NCBI GenBank assembly: GCA_027625915.1
Contig: JANTQA010000015.1
Coordinates: 11,251,001 to 11,315,000, forward strand
DNA length: 64,000 nucleotides
DNA from: Anaeramoeba flamelloides
Taxonomy: Eukaryota > Metamonada > Anaeramoebidae
Reading direction: 5' to 3'
The translations under genes and the position numbers were made by a program. This document shows, piece by piece, positions 12,084 through 23,383 of this stretch. Under the pieces are notes generated by a model that saw only the letters and a list, made by a program, of their open reading frames with translations, ran no database searches and had not been told where the DNA came from. Positions within the stretch are counted from its first letter, which is position 1. The number at the start of each line of letters is the position of its first letter.

Positions 12084-15000
12084 TCTCTCAAAAAGCCTAA
12101 TGTTATTAGAGGTTTAGCATTTACTCTTGAACCCGAACTTCAATTAATAATGGATTATTGTCAAGAAAGACATTTTTCAATAAAGAAAATCATTGAAAAG
12201 AAAATTGTACCATCTGCATATGACCTTTACGATTGGATTGTGCAAGTAGCAGAAGGCATGAATGCGCTTCATCAAAAAGAAATTGTGCATAGATATTTAA
12301 ACAGCAGAAAAATCTTATTGACAGTTGAAGATGGTGTTGTCAAATTAAAAATAACTGGATTTGGTATTACTAAAAAATTAAACGAAGAAAAATTTACTAA
12401 AGAAAGTACAAATATTAATGCTTGGAGAGCACCAGAAGTAAATATTTTATTCTAATTAAATCAATCTATCATTAAATAGATTACACGCTTTTTTGATTAG
12501 TTACAGTTAATTGAAAAAAAAGTTTAATCATTAAAATATTTTTTTATACAAAAATTATCAATTTTTGGAATAAATCTATTTTTATAAAAAAATTTACTTT
12601 TCAAAAATTATTTTTTTTAAATGATACTGATAAAAAATAATTAAAATTTATTCAATTTGAACCAATTTAAACTTTTAAATTATACACACAAACATATATA
12701 TATTTATATATTTTTAATATTAATCAAAAAAAAAAAAAAAATAGTTAATTTTAGGCACTGAAAAATATACCCATGAAAGTGATATGTATGCTTTTGGAAT
12801 TATTTTTGCAGAATTACTTGGGTGCAGATATCCAAATTATTTTCATCCACTTTCTCTTTATGCTTTTCATCGTGTTAATCAAATTGATGAAGAAAACAAA
12901 TTATCTTTGCCAATTCTGCTAACTGACAAGTTGAAATTAACTGATCGAGAACCAGAAGTTGTTGAATTGCTTTCGAAGTGCTGTAATTATAACCCTAATG
13001 AAAGGGCAACCTTTAAGGAAGTTATTGAGAAACTCTCCAAAATCATTAATTATCAGAAAATGATGAAAGCACAGAATTATCCATCATTAAACCATTTTTT
13101 TGTTAAAGAGCAATCTGTCAGTAAGGAAGTTAAACCTGAAAAAATAAGGAGATATGTGTCCATGGTACAAAACACTGAAGAAGGTGATAAATTAAACACG
13201 ATGGGCTCAAAAACAACCCGAAAGAGCCGTGGCAGGGGCAGGGGCAGAGTGAAAAAGTCATTGAAAAAGGATATCACTATTGGAGAAAATGGGAGATACA
13301 AGACACTGGAAAGAGGCTTAAAGCGGGTTAGAGAGGGCGACAAGGTGGCCATCGAAGAAGGAACATATTACACCGAGGGGAATATTTATATTAATACCAA
13401 TAATTTGACCATTTCTGGTCCTAAATCAAAAGTAAAAATAATTTGTAAAAAGCCAAATCCAATTTTTATTATCACCGGTAACTCTGTTCGAATTTTTAGG
13501 ATTCAATTTATTAATGAATGTACAACAAAAGATCGTTTCCCAATTGTGCACATTAGATCGCCCAAGGTTGAATTAAATAACATTGACATTGAAACAGTTA
13601 GCAATAGCTCCAATGCCACCAGCATAGTTCTTGACTCAGAGCAGGTATCGTTAAGGTGCAAGGCAAGCAAGATAAGCAGGGGGCTGAATGGCATCTATTT
13701 ACAAAGCAAAGAAGGATCGATCACATTAAACGGTGTGGAATTTAATAACCAAGATGAGCATGGTATCTTTATTCAAAATTGCAAATCGTATCAAATCGAC
13801 AAATGTAATTTCCATGATATCAATGGGGATGGTATCAGATTATCGCCACATTATGACGAAATTAAAAATTGTGAAAATATTAAGCAATTTGAAAAGCTAA
13901 AAAGCAATTTAACCTGTACTAAAGGTTGGATCAAGAATTGTACATTTTTAAATAATGATAGCGCAGGTGTGCGTATAGTTTCCAGTTGCCCCACAAAGAT
14001 GCTCAACAATGATTTTAAAGGATGCAACCCACATATCTGGGCAATTGAGGGAACAGATTTTGAATTGTTCCAGTCGAATACCTATCACCCCTCAAAGGAC
14101 ATCATCCAGGGCAGTTTAGCCGCAGTGAAGGAGGAATGTCAAAAATGGCAGATTTCGCTGTGGGATAAAGAAGGAAATAGAAAATACTTTATGAAGCTCC
14201 ACCAGGCATTGAAAAAGACAAACGAAGAAACTACAGTTGAACTTGCATCTGGTGACTATGATTTGCCCAATTTGGATATTATCCAAGACGATATTAAGAT
14301 TTATTCTCTTGGCAACAATGATCATCCAGTAAATATCTATCTTCACAAGGGGCCAGTTCTATTCAAGGCAGGCACTGGCTTAATTTCTGGTGTTGTTTTT
14401 TTTGTTGAAAATGAGAAAAATTCGGCCATCGAAGTTGAAAACGGACATTTGACCTTAGAAAATTGTAAAGTTTGGGGCGTAAAATCTGCACCGTCAATCC
14501 TTATTAACAAAGGCGCCGAGTTAACATTAAAAAAATGTAAAATTAGAGAGGGCCAATGTGGTGTTACACTCTTAAGAGCTGGCTCTTTAAACGTTTATGA
14601 TTCAATAATTTCCAATAATAGGAAAAATGGCTTATTTATGAAAAAGGGTTCCCAATTAGTTTCTGAAAACACAATTTATTCAAAAAATGGATTGCATGGT
14701 ATATATTTGTCAGACCAATCTAATGCTTCAATTGAAGGTGGCGCAATCTCTTCAAATGCCCAAGTGGGATTATATGCAGATATCGACTCCTCAGTGACAA
14801 TTGAAAACGCAGATGTTTCTGATAATAAAAGTCATGGAATTTATTTGAGATCGGCCCAAGAAGGAATAGTGAAAAATTGCCGTGTGTATTTAAATAAAAA
14901 TTTTGGTATTTCCTGTAATAATAAGACGCCTCAGATCGCAAATAATAAAATTTTTTTTAATAAAGATGGCGGAATGGCTGTCTATAAATTAGCAAGGCCA

Positions 15001-15372
15001 ACAATCCAAAATAATTATATTTTTTCTAACTTCAAAACTGGAGTGCAAATCATACAATCTATCCCAAAAATGGAAAACAATTATATCATTGGTAACCTTA
15101 GCCATGGTATCGAATATCAAGGGAAGGTCAAGGGAATAATATCAAAAAATGTCTTTGAAAAAAATCTATTTAAAGGAATCTATGGAAAAGAAGATCCTCT
15201 ATTTAAAAAATTTGGTAACAAATATACACAAAATTTTGGTGGAGACGAACAAGATGAAGAAGAAGAAATCGAGAAAATTGAACAACAATTTGATGAATTT
15301 AATATACAAAGTGGCCAAACAAATAATGATGATGATGTTGATGAGATCAAAGGAACAGAAATTCAATTTTAA
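12084..15372 (+). CDS. Pseudokinase fused to right-handed parallel beta-helix (5' end unresolved)
   Basis: Exons about 12084-12437 and 12745-15372; the intron of 307 bp is in phase 0. Exon 1 starts inside a kinase fold (KKPNVI, then the hinge LQLIMDYC), so the N-lobe must be on unseen upstream exon(s) or be absent. The catalytic loop reads HRYLNSRK (codons from 12288) where HRDLKPEN is expected. The DFG triplet is GFG (codons from 12357). The APE motif and C-lobe (ESDMYAFGIIFAELLG, NPNERATF) are intact. Predicted: catalytically dead TKL-like pseudokinase. An Arg/Gly-Lys linker (about 13208-13270) follows, then about 650 residues of beta-helix coils opening with GRYKTLERGLKRV and a GDKVAIEEGTYY motif. 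Later coils repeat NG-hGI-hh and SHGIYL patterns, as in NosD or FBXO11-like solenoids. The C-terminus is acidic. Role: probably ligand or sugar binding plus scaffolding; unproven. Confidence 0.8.
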
Positions 15373-16204
15373 ATTTTTTTGTTTTTTTTTTTTTTTTTTT
15401 TTTCCATTTTTCAATTTTTTTATTTTTTATTTTATCTTTACTTTTTTTCTTTTTTTTTTTTTAACCCATTTTAAATTTAATAATATCTCAGAAAATTTTC
15501 AATAAATCTTTTTATTTCTTCTGTTTTATTTATTTTTTAATTTTGAAACCCCTTTTATAATATTTAAGAGTTAGTTTTTTTTTTAATTATTATTTTGATT
15601 GAAAATTTATTCAATTTATGGAAAAGGAATAATAATTAAAAAAAAAAAAACTTGATTAATTTTTCGAGAAATTTTCAATTTTTCGATTTTTTAATAACTA
15701 ATGTTTTTATAGTGTAAAGTATTTGAGAAAATAAAAGATAAGTTTTCTATTTTCAAAAATTGAGTTATTTTATCAATAAAATAAATAAAAATCTTAAAAA
15801 ATCAACAGATATACAGCTTTATTGAAGAAATAGAACAAACTCGAAGAGTTTTACTTTGTATTCTTCTAAAAATGTGTTTTTCTCAAAAAACAACCTTTAA
15901 CAATTTTTATTTTTTAATTTTTTTATTATCAAGATAAGACCTTAAACATAACTTTTAGTAGAAATTTATATTACCTCAAATGTAATCATGAGACTGTTAA
16001 TTTATTGAAAATGATTTATCTTTTTTTATATTTTTTATTTATATATTATTAGAAATCAAAGCTAGGGTTTTTTTCAGTAAGAATAAGTAGTAAGGTAGAT
16101 GTTTCTGTAAATTCAATATAATTTGTTACATTTTATTTCGTTTTATAAAAGTAAAATAAAGTATATTCCAATTTTTTTAGATCATTTTTAGGGTATTAAT
16201 TATA

Positions 16205-16640
16205 TATTTTAAAGGATTTGATTGGATATTAGAAGGAAAAATTGTATTTTTCAGAAATTTCAAAAAACAAAAACATTTTTTCACTTTTTTATAGATTTTG
16301 TTTTTTTTTCTCTTGTTTGTTTTTAACATGTTATTTATTTGCAATTTTTTTTAGGGTGCAGGATCGATAGCCATACTGTAAACGTGTAATTTTAATGTTA
16401 TTGAAAAAGTAAAAATTATTTTTGATAAATCATATTGATTTCAATTGGAATTTTCTTTAATATTTAATTGAAGATCAGAAAGGATCATTTTGGTTTTTCT
16501 CAATAGTTAACTAAGATTTTTAATTTTTCTTACTTAGTAAAATCTATAAATTTATTAGTTTTATTTCGTAAGGATATCAAATTATATCTCGTGTGTATTA
16601 TTCTATTTTTTATTTTTTTTATCAAGTTTTAAAAGTTTAT
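16205..16640 (+). repeat. Diverged copy of the 10342-11039 element interior
   Basis: Matches 10400-10980 in order: GGATATTAGAAG, a TTTCAAAAA block, GCAAGATCAATAG/GCAGGATCGATAG, AATCATATTGATTTC, TTTTTCTCAATAG, AAATTTATT..TTAGTTTT, GGATATCA and GTGTATTATTCTA. The terminal GGGCCC inverted repeats are not visible. It is therefore an older or end-deleted relative. Confidence 0.65.
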
Positions 16641-17628
16641 AAATAAAAAAATCAAAAAATATTAGGAAATATTCCAGTTTCCTCTTTTATTTAACAAATG
16701 TTTTTATTGTTTCAGAATCGTAATTTCAGGTTTATTAGTATTTTTAATTATTTTTTGTTTTAATTTTATATATTCTTGTATTTTTTAATCACCAAATTAT
16801 TTTTTAACCTTATTTTTTTTTTTCATATATGAAGTTAATTTAGTTGCTAAAAAAAAAAAAAGATAAAGTTATAATTTTAATCAGAAATTTTTTGAAAAGA
16901 AAATATTTGTAAAAATAAGTTTATTTTTTCTCGTAAGAAATTCTTTAAACTTCGAATATTAATTAAGATTTATTATTTTTGAAAAATTTTAAAAATTTAC
17001 AAGAATTATTCTAATAAAAATACCAAAATAATTGTGATTTTTGAAAAATATTTTTGATTCAACATTTTTTAAATTCATTTTCGTTTTTTTTTTAAATTAT
17101 CTATTTACTTAACTGAGATCAAAATTGTTAAAACTTATGATTGATTTTAAAAAAAAATTTTGTTTTACAACCGCTTTATCATCTTAGACAAATTTAATAA
17201 AGATACTTTTAACATTCAAGTTTACATATTATTTTGTCAAAATTGAAAATTTGTCTCGAAATGTTGATTAATTGTTAAAAAATTGAATTTTTTTTAAAAA
17301 AATAAGCAATTTAGCTATTAAGATTATTTTGACAAATTATTTTCAGATATTGGAAATATATTGATCAAAAAAGAGTGTCTTATAAAAAGCACACAAAACT
17401 GATCCTTCTTATGATTTTCATATTGATGAATATTAAGTGGACACTAATATTAAAAAATAATAAAAATAGTTACTTTTGGAAGTACTAAATATAAATTATT
17501 AGATACTAGAATACATTATTTGTGTTTTTTTTTATATGTGGAAAAGGATTAAAAATACAAAAAAAAAAGAAATTTTTTTTCTAGAAATCTTGAAGATAGA
17601 CAATATAACATAATTACCCTATGTTTTC

Positions 17629-18072
17629 AGTTAGGTTTTGTTTAATTTAAGAAATAAACAGAAAATTTATTTAATTTTCAATTTATTACTTAAATTAAAA
17701 AAAATAGTCATATAGTTTTCCAGAATTTAAAATTATTTAGTTAACTGTATATTTTTCTCTATTCTTTAGGATTTTCGAAAATCGCCTTTAGGTTTTCACG
17801 AGTTTTCTGTTTATTTGGAAAATAAATAAATTTTCGTTAGGTTTTTTTGAGTTTTCTATTTATTTGGAAAATCAATAGATTTTTTTTAGGTTTTTTTTAC
17901 TTTAGAAATAAAATAGAAAACATCAAAAAAACCTAGAACACTTTACAAATAAAACAGAAAACATCAAGAAAACATAAACACTTGACAACACTTTTTGAAA
18001 CTCAACGGTAATTGACGGCTCTTCCTCAAATTCTACATGTGTATTAAGATTTTTTTATCCTATCTATAAGGT
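17629..18072 (+). repeat. Dispersed repeat R3, copy 1
   Basis: Shares with 42813-43050 the blocks GAAATAAAC.GAAAAT, GAGTTTTCTGTTTATTTGG, AATAAAACAGAAAAC, TTGACGGC.CTTCCTCAAA and a closing TATCTATAAGGTA. The interior contains GTTTTCTGTTTATTT-type motifs in both orientations, so parts can fold back. Non-coding. Confidence 0.65.
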
Positions 18073-18357
18073 AAGTAATATTATAATTCTAAAATTGAAA
18101 ATTTGTTACCTTAGAAAGTTCGAAATTTGAATTAATAAATACTGAAATATATTTTTTTGGTTTCTATTTTGATATTTTTGAAAAAAAAAACTCTATTCAA
18201 AATAAATTTCTGGAAATTTATTCATAAATTATGATCATTAGAATTTTTACAAAAAAAAAAAAGATTTTTATTCTTTAAAAATAATTGTTTATAAAATTTT
18301 GTAATTTAGTGATCAATGAAAATGAAAAAGAAATAATAAATAATTTTAGAGGAATTA

Positions 18358-19542
18358 TTATTTTTTTAAGAGTAATTCTGTTAATTCAAAATTAAAATGT
18401 GAAAGGATACTTGCTGAAAACCTTTGTAAAATAAAACGAAGATTTTTTAATTCTTTTTTTGTTAGATTAATATCATTTAATTTATCGTTATATATTAAAT
18501 ATTTATATATATTAAAACTTTTAATTTCATTTTGTGGGATTCTAACATATAATTGCATTGTTTTCTTGTATAAATTATTATTATTATTATTAATGATTAT
18601 TTTATTTTTATTATTATTAATGTTATTCAGAATTTTTTTTCTCCAATACTTTGAACGTGCAACTAAAACTATTTGATGAAAATTTAAAACGGTATTGCTT
18701 TCATTTTCAATTTCATTTTCCTCATTCTCATTTTTGTTTTCCTTTTCCTTTTCCTTTTCCTTTTTCTTCTCATTTTCAGTGTAAATGTTAATTTCATTCT
18801 CAATTTCAATTTCTTCATTTTTTATATTTGAATTTCCATTTAACAACTTTTGAATTATTTCTTGGTTATTATTGGGAGAAAGCAAAATTAATTCAAGGTC
18901 TTTTGTTGTGTTTTGAAAATATAACGAATTCAAATCTTTCATTAGCCCAGCTTTCCCAGATTTCATTTCAAAAATGATTTCTGAAAAATTTAATAATTCG
19001 ATAATTGTATTAAATTCTTTAAAATTTGAAATTAAACCACAATAAACCCAGACCATAAAAATTTTAAATTGGCGTTTATCTAATTTTTGTGAAATTGTTT
19101 TCCAATTTGTTGACTTGTTTAATAAATTCGTATTTCTCATTCGGTAATTCGCCCAAAATTGATTAAATTTGATTTTATGGTATTCACTATCAACCAAATC
19201 GTTTCTGACCAACAGCGAATAAAATTCATAATTTATACAAAAATGAGACCTTATCAATGGGTACAATTGCTTTGGTACTTCTCTTCCTGTTGTGATCATT
19301 TCTTCACAGTAGAGTTCCGCTCCAAAATTAAGCAAAACTTGAATAATCTCCTTTGGTAAATTTAAGCGTAGTGAAAGGATTAAAGGATTTGTGCCATCTT
19401 CATAGATTTCATTCGGATCACATCCTGATTCAAGAACAGATCGAATACTATTTGGTGTTGGCTTATTTTGCAATGACAAACGTAGATTAGAAACAGATCT
19501 TTTACGTTTATTAGATCGACTGTTTGTTTGGAGATTATTCAT
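18358..19542 (-). CDS. Ankyrin repeat and BTB-like domain protein, 394 aa
   Basis: Single exon. The ATG at 19542 was chosen because the upstream open frame only translates a poly-T tract. Residues 6-15 (RSNKRKRS) form a basic cluster that could be a nuclear signal. Residues about 28-78 hold two ankyrin-like units (VLESGCDPNEIYEDGTNPL, then IIQVLLNFGAEL). Next comes a degenerate BTB tail (FKIFMVWVYCG). A Glu/Lys/Asn-rich insert (about 245-290) follows. A second BTB-type part has HQIVLVARSKYWRKKI, corresponding to the usual VHK..LaARS..F block. A long Asn run and a closing BTB-like helical part (FNIYKYLIYNDKL) come last. BTB proteins are typically dimerising adaptors, often for cullin-3 ligases. 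The substrate is unknown. The acidic or Asn-rich insert at the same place recurs in the RCC1-BTB genes here. Confidence 0.75.
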   Translation of the reverse strand: MNNLQTNSRSNKRKRSVSNLRLSLQNKPTPNSIRSVLESGCDPNEIYEDGTNPLILSLRLNLPKEIIQVLLNFGAELYCEEMITTGREVPKQLYPLIRSHFCINYEFYSLLVRNDLVDSEYHKIKFNQFWANYRMRNTNLLNKSTNWKTISQKLDKRQFKIFMVWVYCGLISNFKEFNTIIELLNFSEIIFEMKSGKAGLMKDLNSLYFQNTTKDLELILLSPNNNQEIIQKLLNGNSNIKNEEIEIENEINIYTENEKKKEKEKEKENKNENEENEIENESNTVLNFHQIVLVARSKYWRKKILNNINNNKNKIIINNNNNNLYKKTMQLYVRIPQNEIKSFNIYKYLIYNDKLNDINLTKKELKNLRFILQRFSASILSHFNFELTELLLKK

Positions 19543-19888
19543 GAAAATATGAGTTGCACAAAAACAGAAAAAAAAAAAAAAAAAAAGGAAAAAAATGATA
19601 ATTTGAAAGAAAATTGTTTCTATTGACAGCAAATCTTTAATATTTTGGTTCACTCAAAAAAGTTGTAAATTAAATACAACAAAGTGTAGGTTAATAGAAA
19701 CAAACTAGATTCAGGAAAACTTTGTTGTATAAATGTTGATCCTTTATTTTTGACAAAAAGATATGAAGAGGGATGGAGAATATTGGTCGCTTCTAAATAT
19801 AATCAAAAATTAAATTCATTTTTTTTTATTATTACTTTTTTGATTTATTTAAATATTAAACTTTTGGTGTTATTTCTCCCAAATTCAA
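19543..19888. promoter_or_regulatory. Divergent promoter region (346 bp)
   Basis: Separates the starts of the ankyrin-BTB (-) and Tim17-like (+) genes, so both promoters must lie here or overlap the genes. Each start codon is preceded by a pyrimidine-rich tract on its own coding strand: the A-run at 19567-19590 read as T on minus, and TTATTTCTCCCAAATTCA on plus. No specific factor site can be named. Confidence 0.45.
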
Positions 19889-20404
19889 ATGTTTTTTAAA
19901 AGAGAGGAAAGAATATTAGGCTTTACAAAAACACAACTTAAGGACTTTGTTGAAAACCAGGTTGCAGAGGATTTAAAATTTGAAAAGCAACAAATTTTGG
20001 AGTATGAAAACAGTATGAATTCCAGTCTGGTTTTTAATACCATCTCCAACGCAATGAGCGGCGCGCTCTTGGGAGGTCTTTATGGTGGAAGTATTCTTTT
20101 TTTAAATGAGCCAAAATCTTTATTGACAAAGAAAGCCTTAAGAGAAATTGGCACATCAAGCCTCATCGGCTCAATGTCTTCTGCTTCTTGGGGATTCTCC
20201 TATTCTGCTTGCAAGAAATATATGCCTGATAGCCCACCTGTAGTCCACAAAATGATCGCAGGATCGGTCGCAGGCGCAGTGGTTGCCATTCCAACAAAAC
20301 GATTCAAGCCAATAGCAACGGGTGCATTAACCGGTGGGGTAATTGCAGGTATAGCTCACGCCATCGATCAGTACTTTGAAAAGCAATCCAAATCCAAAAA
20401 TTAA
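19889..20404 (+). CDS. Tim17/Tim22/Tim23-family-like membrane protein, 171 aa
   Basis: Single exon. The N-terminal 45 residues are charged and helical. Four moderately hydrophobic, Gly/Ala/Ser-rich segments follow at about 50-72, 88-106, 121-136 and 142-158. They carry small-residue motifs (GALLGGLYGGS, GSVAGAVVAIP, GALTGGVIAG), with basic residues between segments 3 and 4 (TKRFK). This arrangement matches the Tim17/22/23 and related (PMP24, TIMMDC1) fold, which builds protein-import or assembly complexes in the inner membrane of mitochondria and derived organelles. If the host is anaerobic, the location would be a hydrogenosome-like organelle. Codons are visibly richer in G/C than the surrounding spacer, consistent with constraint. 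Assignment to a subfamily is not possible; a different small multi-pass protein remains possible. Confidence 0.6.
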   Translation: MFFKREERILGFTKTQLKDFVENQVAEDLKFEKQQILEYENSMNSSLVFNTISNAMSGALLGGLYGGSILFLNEPKSLLTKKALREIGTSSLIGSMSSASWGFSYSACKKYMPDSPPVVHKMIAGSVAGAVVAIPTKRFKPIATGALTGGVIAGIAHAIDQYFEKQSKSKN

Positions 20405-23217
20405 ACAATCTGAAATGAAGTTCATAATTAATAGTGAGGGTTCTTCTTGGCATTTAGTGTTTTTCTTTTGATTTTTTTTCTTTTGTTTTTATTTTTTTAT
20501 CTTTCGAGACTTCTTTTATCTTTCAAACTGTTGTGTTTCATCCCTTTTAGTAAAAATTATGAAATTTTTAAAAACGGTTGGGGTGGATCATAACGTAGAA
20601 TAATGAAAATTTCTTTCAGAGAGTCTTAATTTTTTTTTTTTTTTGTTTTTATATTTTTTTTCAATGTTTTTAAGGTGGTTGGTGCGTTAACTTTTTTGAT
20701 CATAGAAAACAGTGTTTTGTTATTATTATTGATTGGAGAAGTGTGAAATTACACTCTAAATTCCCTTAAACTTCAATTTCCCAAAATGTAATTTAAGAGA
20801 GAAATTATAGATTTCACGATTATTCAAAGGGGAAGACACACCCACAAATTTTCTAATGTTTAAAAAAATCTAACAAAAAAATTGAAAAGGAAAATACAGA
20901 AAAAAAAAAAAGAAATTTAATAATGATTTATAAGAAGCAATTGGTAAAAAATCAAAAAAAAAAAAAAAAAACAATGCTATCTTTAATTAAGAAACTCCCA
21001 AAATCACAGTCACGATACTTTTGGTTGATTTAATAATTTGATAATTGATCATGAATGTTCATTTGAGGATCTTTATTTAATTGTTGTAATTTCTTAATTT
21101 TTTTTTTTGATCTCGTTTGCTTTTTTAAACCCTTGGTCATTTTTGGTCTTATCAATTTCATTTTATTCTCAAGTTACTCACACAGTTATTTAAATTATAT
21201 TCAGTATTAGTAAGTAATCACTTGATCTTTTTCCTTCGTAACTCATTTTCGCAAATAAAAGGAAATTGCAGATGAAAAAATTGAAAAAATTCCAAAATTT
21301 AAAATATTTTCTCTTTAGAAATTTGGAAATAAAATATAAAATACCACCCGGGTTAATAACTTTTAAAAGAGTGATAAATTGGTTGAATACTTATTAAAAT
21401 ATTATATCCAATAATAAATAAAAACAATTGTTTTATGACTATTAAATTGAATGTAATACTACCCAAATTAAAAAAAGTCAAAATTATACCAATTTTGTTA
21501 ACCTTATTAATTAGAAATAAAAAGTAAATCCACAACCTGGGTATTAAAAGTGTTTTATATTTTTTGAAGTTTGTGTATACATTACATTATTGTTTCCTTA
21601 ATTACATTATTTAAGATGAAAACAAGTGATAAAAATGGAATAATTTTAAATTTCAAATTGAATTTTTATCATATTTTTGAAGAGTTTCTAGAATATTTTC
21701 AACTGTATGAAAGTTTTTATCGAGTTTTTGATGATTATAAGTGGAAAATAAAAAAGATTATTTTGTGATTTTAGTAACGTTTTATTACTTAAATTGAAGA
21801 ATATTCAAATATGAAATCATCAACATAAAAATATCATTACAAATTTATTCAAAACAATATTTTAACCAAGAAAGTTAAATGGAAATTTTTTGCTTGACAA
21901 AACAATTAAAAAACAACTAATTCGTCATTTATTATTATTTTTTTTCGAAATTCTTACCAAAATTTTCTACCATACCATCCAAACCACTCAACCATACTCC
22001 AACATACACTAGCATACCCAAATTACCGGAAAGGGGGGTTTAAAATATCTACATTCAATAGATTTCAATAGAATTGACTATTGTGAAAAAATTGAAAATG
22101 TTGTTCAATTTTGAATTTTATCCTAATTTGAAAAATAATTTTTTTATCTAATTGAGTAAAATTACAAATGTTAAAAATGATACTCATTAACCTGTTATTT
22201 TATTAACTGGTAATGTTCAATCTAACCCCAAAGATTCCAACTCAATTTAGTGTTTGAATAAATAAAAAAGTAATGAAATTTTTAAATATTAATCCACATT
22301 GTCCAAATTAAATTATTAAATTGAAGAAAAAATCAATCAAGTAAAAGTTTTAATTTATAAAAGAAGACATTGATTCAAAAAAAAAAAAATCTAAATTTTG
22401 AATTTTTAAATTATATTTATATATTAAACATTATAATACATAACAATTTTGAAAAGTGTTTACAAATTTTTTATTTATTAATGGGAATTGAAAATAAAAA
22501 TGAAAGTTTTAAATAATAATTTTTTCAATATTAATTGTAAAATTCTTGAAATTTTTATCTGTTTTAGCGAAGAGATTATTTGTAATCTATTTTTTTATTA
22601 GTCAAAAAAGAATCATATTTTTTTTCTGCTTTTTGAATAGTTTTTTATGATTTTATTTTTAATCATATTTGAGTTTTAATATATATTCTCTGTTTTCACA
22701 AAATTGTTCTAACATTTATTATTTTTTCTTTCTTAATGTTCAATCAAAAATTCATTCGTTGTAACTAATTTCAACAAAAAATACTCCAAAAATAGGCATT
22801 TTTTTTCAAAAGTTGTTAATTTTGAAAAAGGGGGTATTCAAATCTTATTGAGTTTAATAGCTATGTTTTCAAAATTACATAAAATATTCCTAATTTTGAA
22901 AACATAATTTAATAAAAGATGTATAAATGAAATTCAATCTATTATTTTGACTAACTTTAATTTTCAGAATTTATTTTTTCATTGTAGTAAAGAGAAGAAT
23001 GGTTTAGTATTTTTGGAAGAAAATGTATAATAACTTCAAATCAACTGGATAGGAAGTTTGTGAAACATTGAAATATTAATTTTTTATTTTTTTTAATAAA
23101 TTTTTCAGATTAAAAATGGGTACCAACACATAATAAAAAGAAAAAAGAGAAAAAAGAAAAACAAGAAAAAAAAAGAGAAAAAAGAAAAAAAAAGAAAAAA
23201 AAGAAAAAAAAGAAAAA

Positions 23218-23263
<46 letters not shown>

Positions 23264-23383
23264 CAAGATCAAAAAAAAAAGTATCAAATACAAAATTATC
23301 AAGAAATCAAACGAAAAAAGTCTAATATTGAAAAAAATAATATTTAGATCTCAGAATAATAATAATAAATGAATTATTATATT
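20405..23383. other. Intergenic spacer
   Basis: About 3 kb with no recognised gene; open frames here are AT-rich and repeat-like in translation. A poly-T run near 20630-20665 follows the Tim17-like gene. A purine tract lies at 23128-23300, just past the 3' end of the minus-strand RCC1-BTB A gene. Confidence 0.5.
23128..23300. repeat. Homopurine (A/G) low-complexity tract
   Basis: About 170 bp almost free of pyrimidines on the plus strand, made of AAAAAAG-type units and an A-run of more than 30. On the coding strand of the gene just upstream (RCC1-BTB A, minus) it is a polypyrimidine tract about 80-250 bases after the stop. Possible 3'-end or structure-forming element, or simple slippage. Confidence 0.8.

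Larger units (their letters stand above)
15373..18357. other. Intergenic spacer
   Basis: A long poly-T stretch directly follows the beta-helix stop (about 15375-15465). The remaining 2.9 kb is AT-rich and holds two repeats (16205-16640 and 17629-18072). No gene was recognised. The right end faces the 3' end of the minus-strand ankyrin-BTB gene. Confidence 0.5.

Noticed and set aside
19543-19653. N-terminal extension of the ankyrin-BTB frame with a hydrophobic Phe-rich stretch, resembling a signal anchor
   Set aside because: It is the poly-T leader read through; the internal Met at 19542 fits the start context of other genes.
21325-21570. Possible inverted repeat around CCCGGG and CCTGGG
   Set aside because: Pairing is short and broken, and no target duplication or second copy is visible.
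23105-23302. Open frame on minus made almost only of Phe and Leu
   Set aside because: It is the translation of the homopurine tract and has no protein-like composition.
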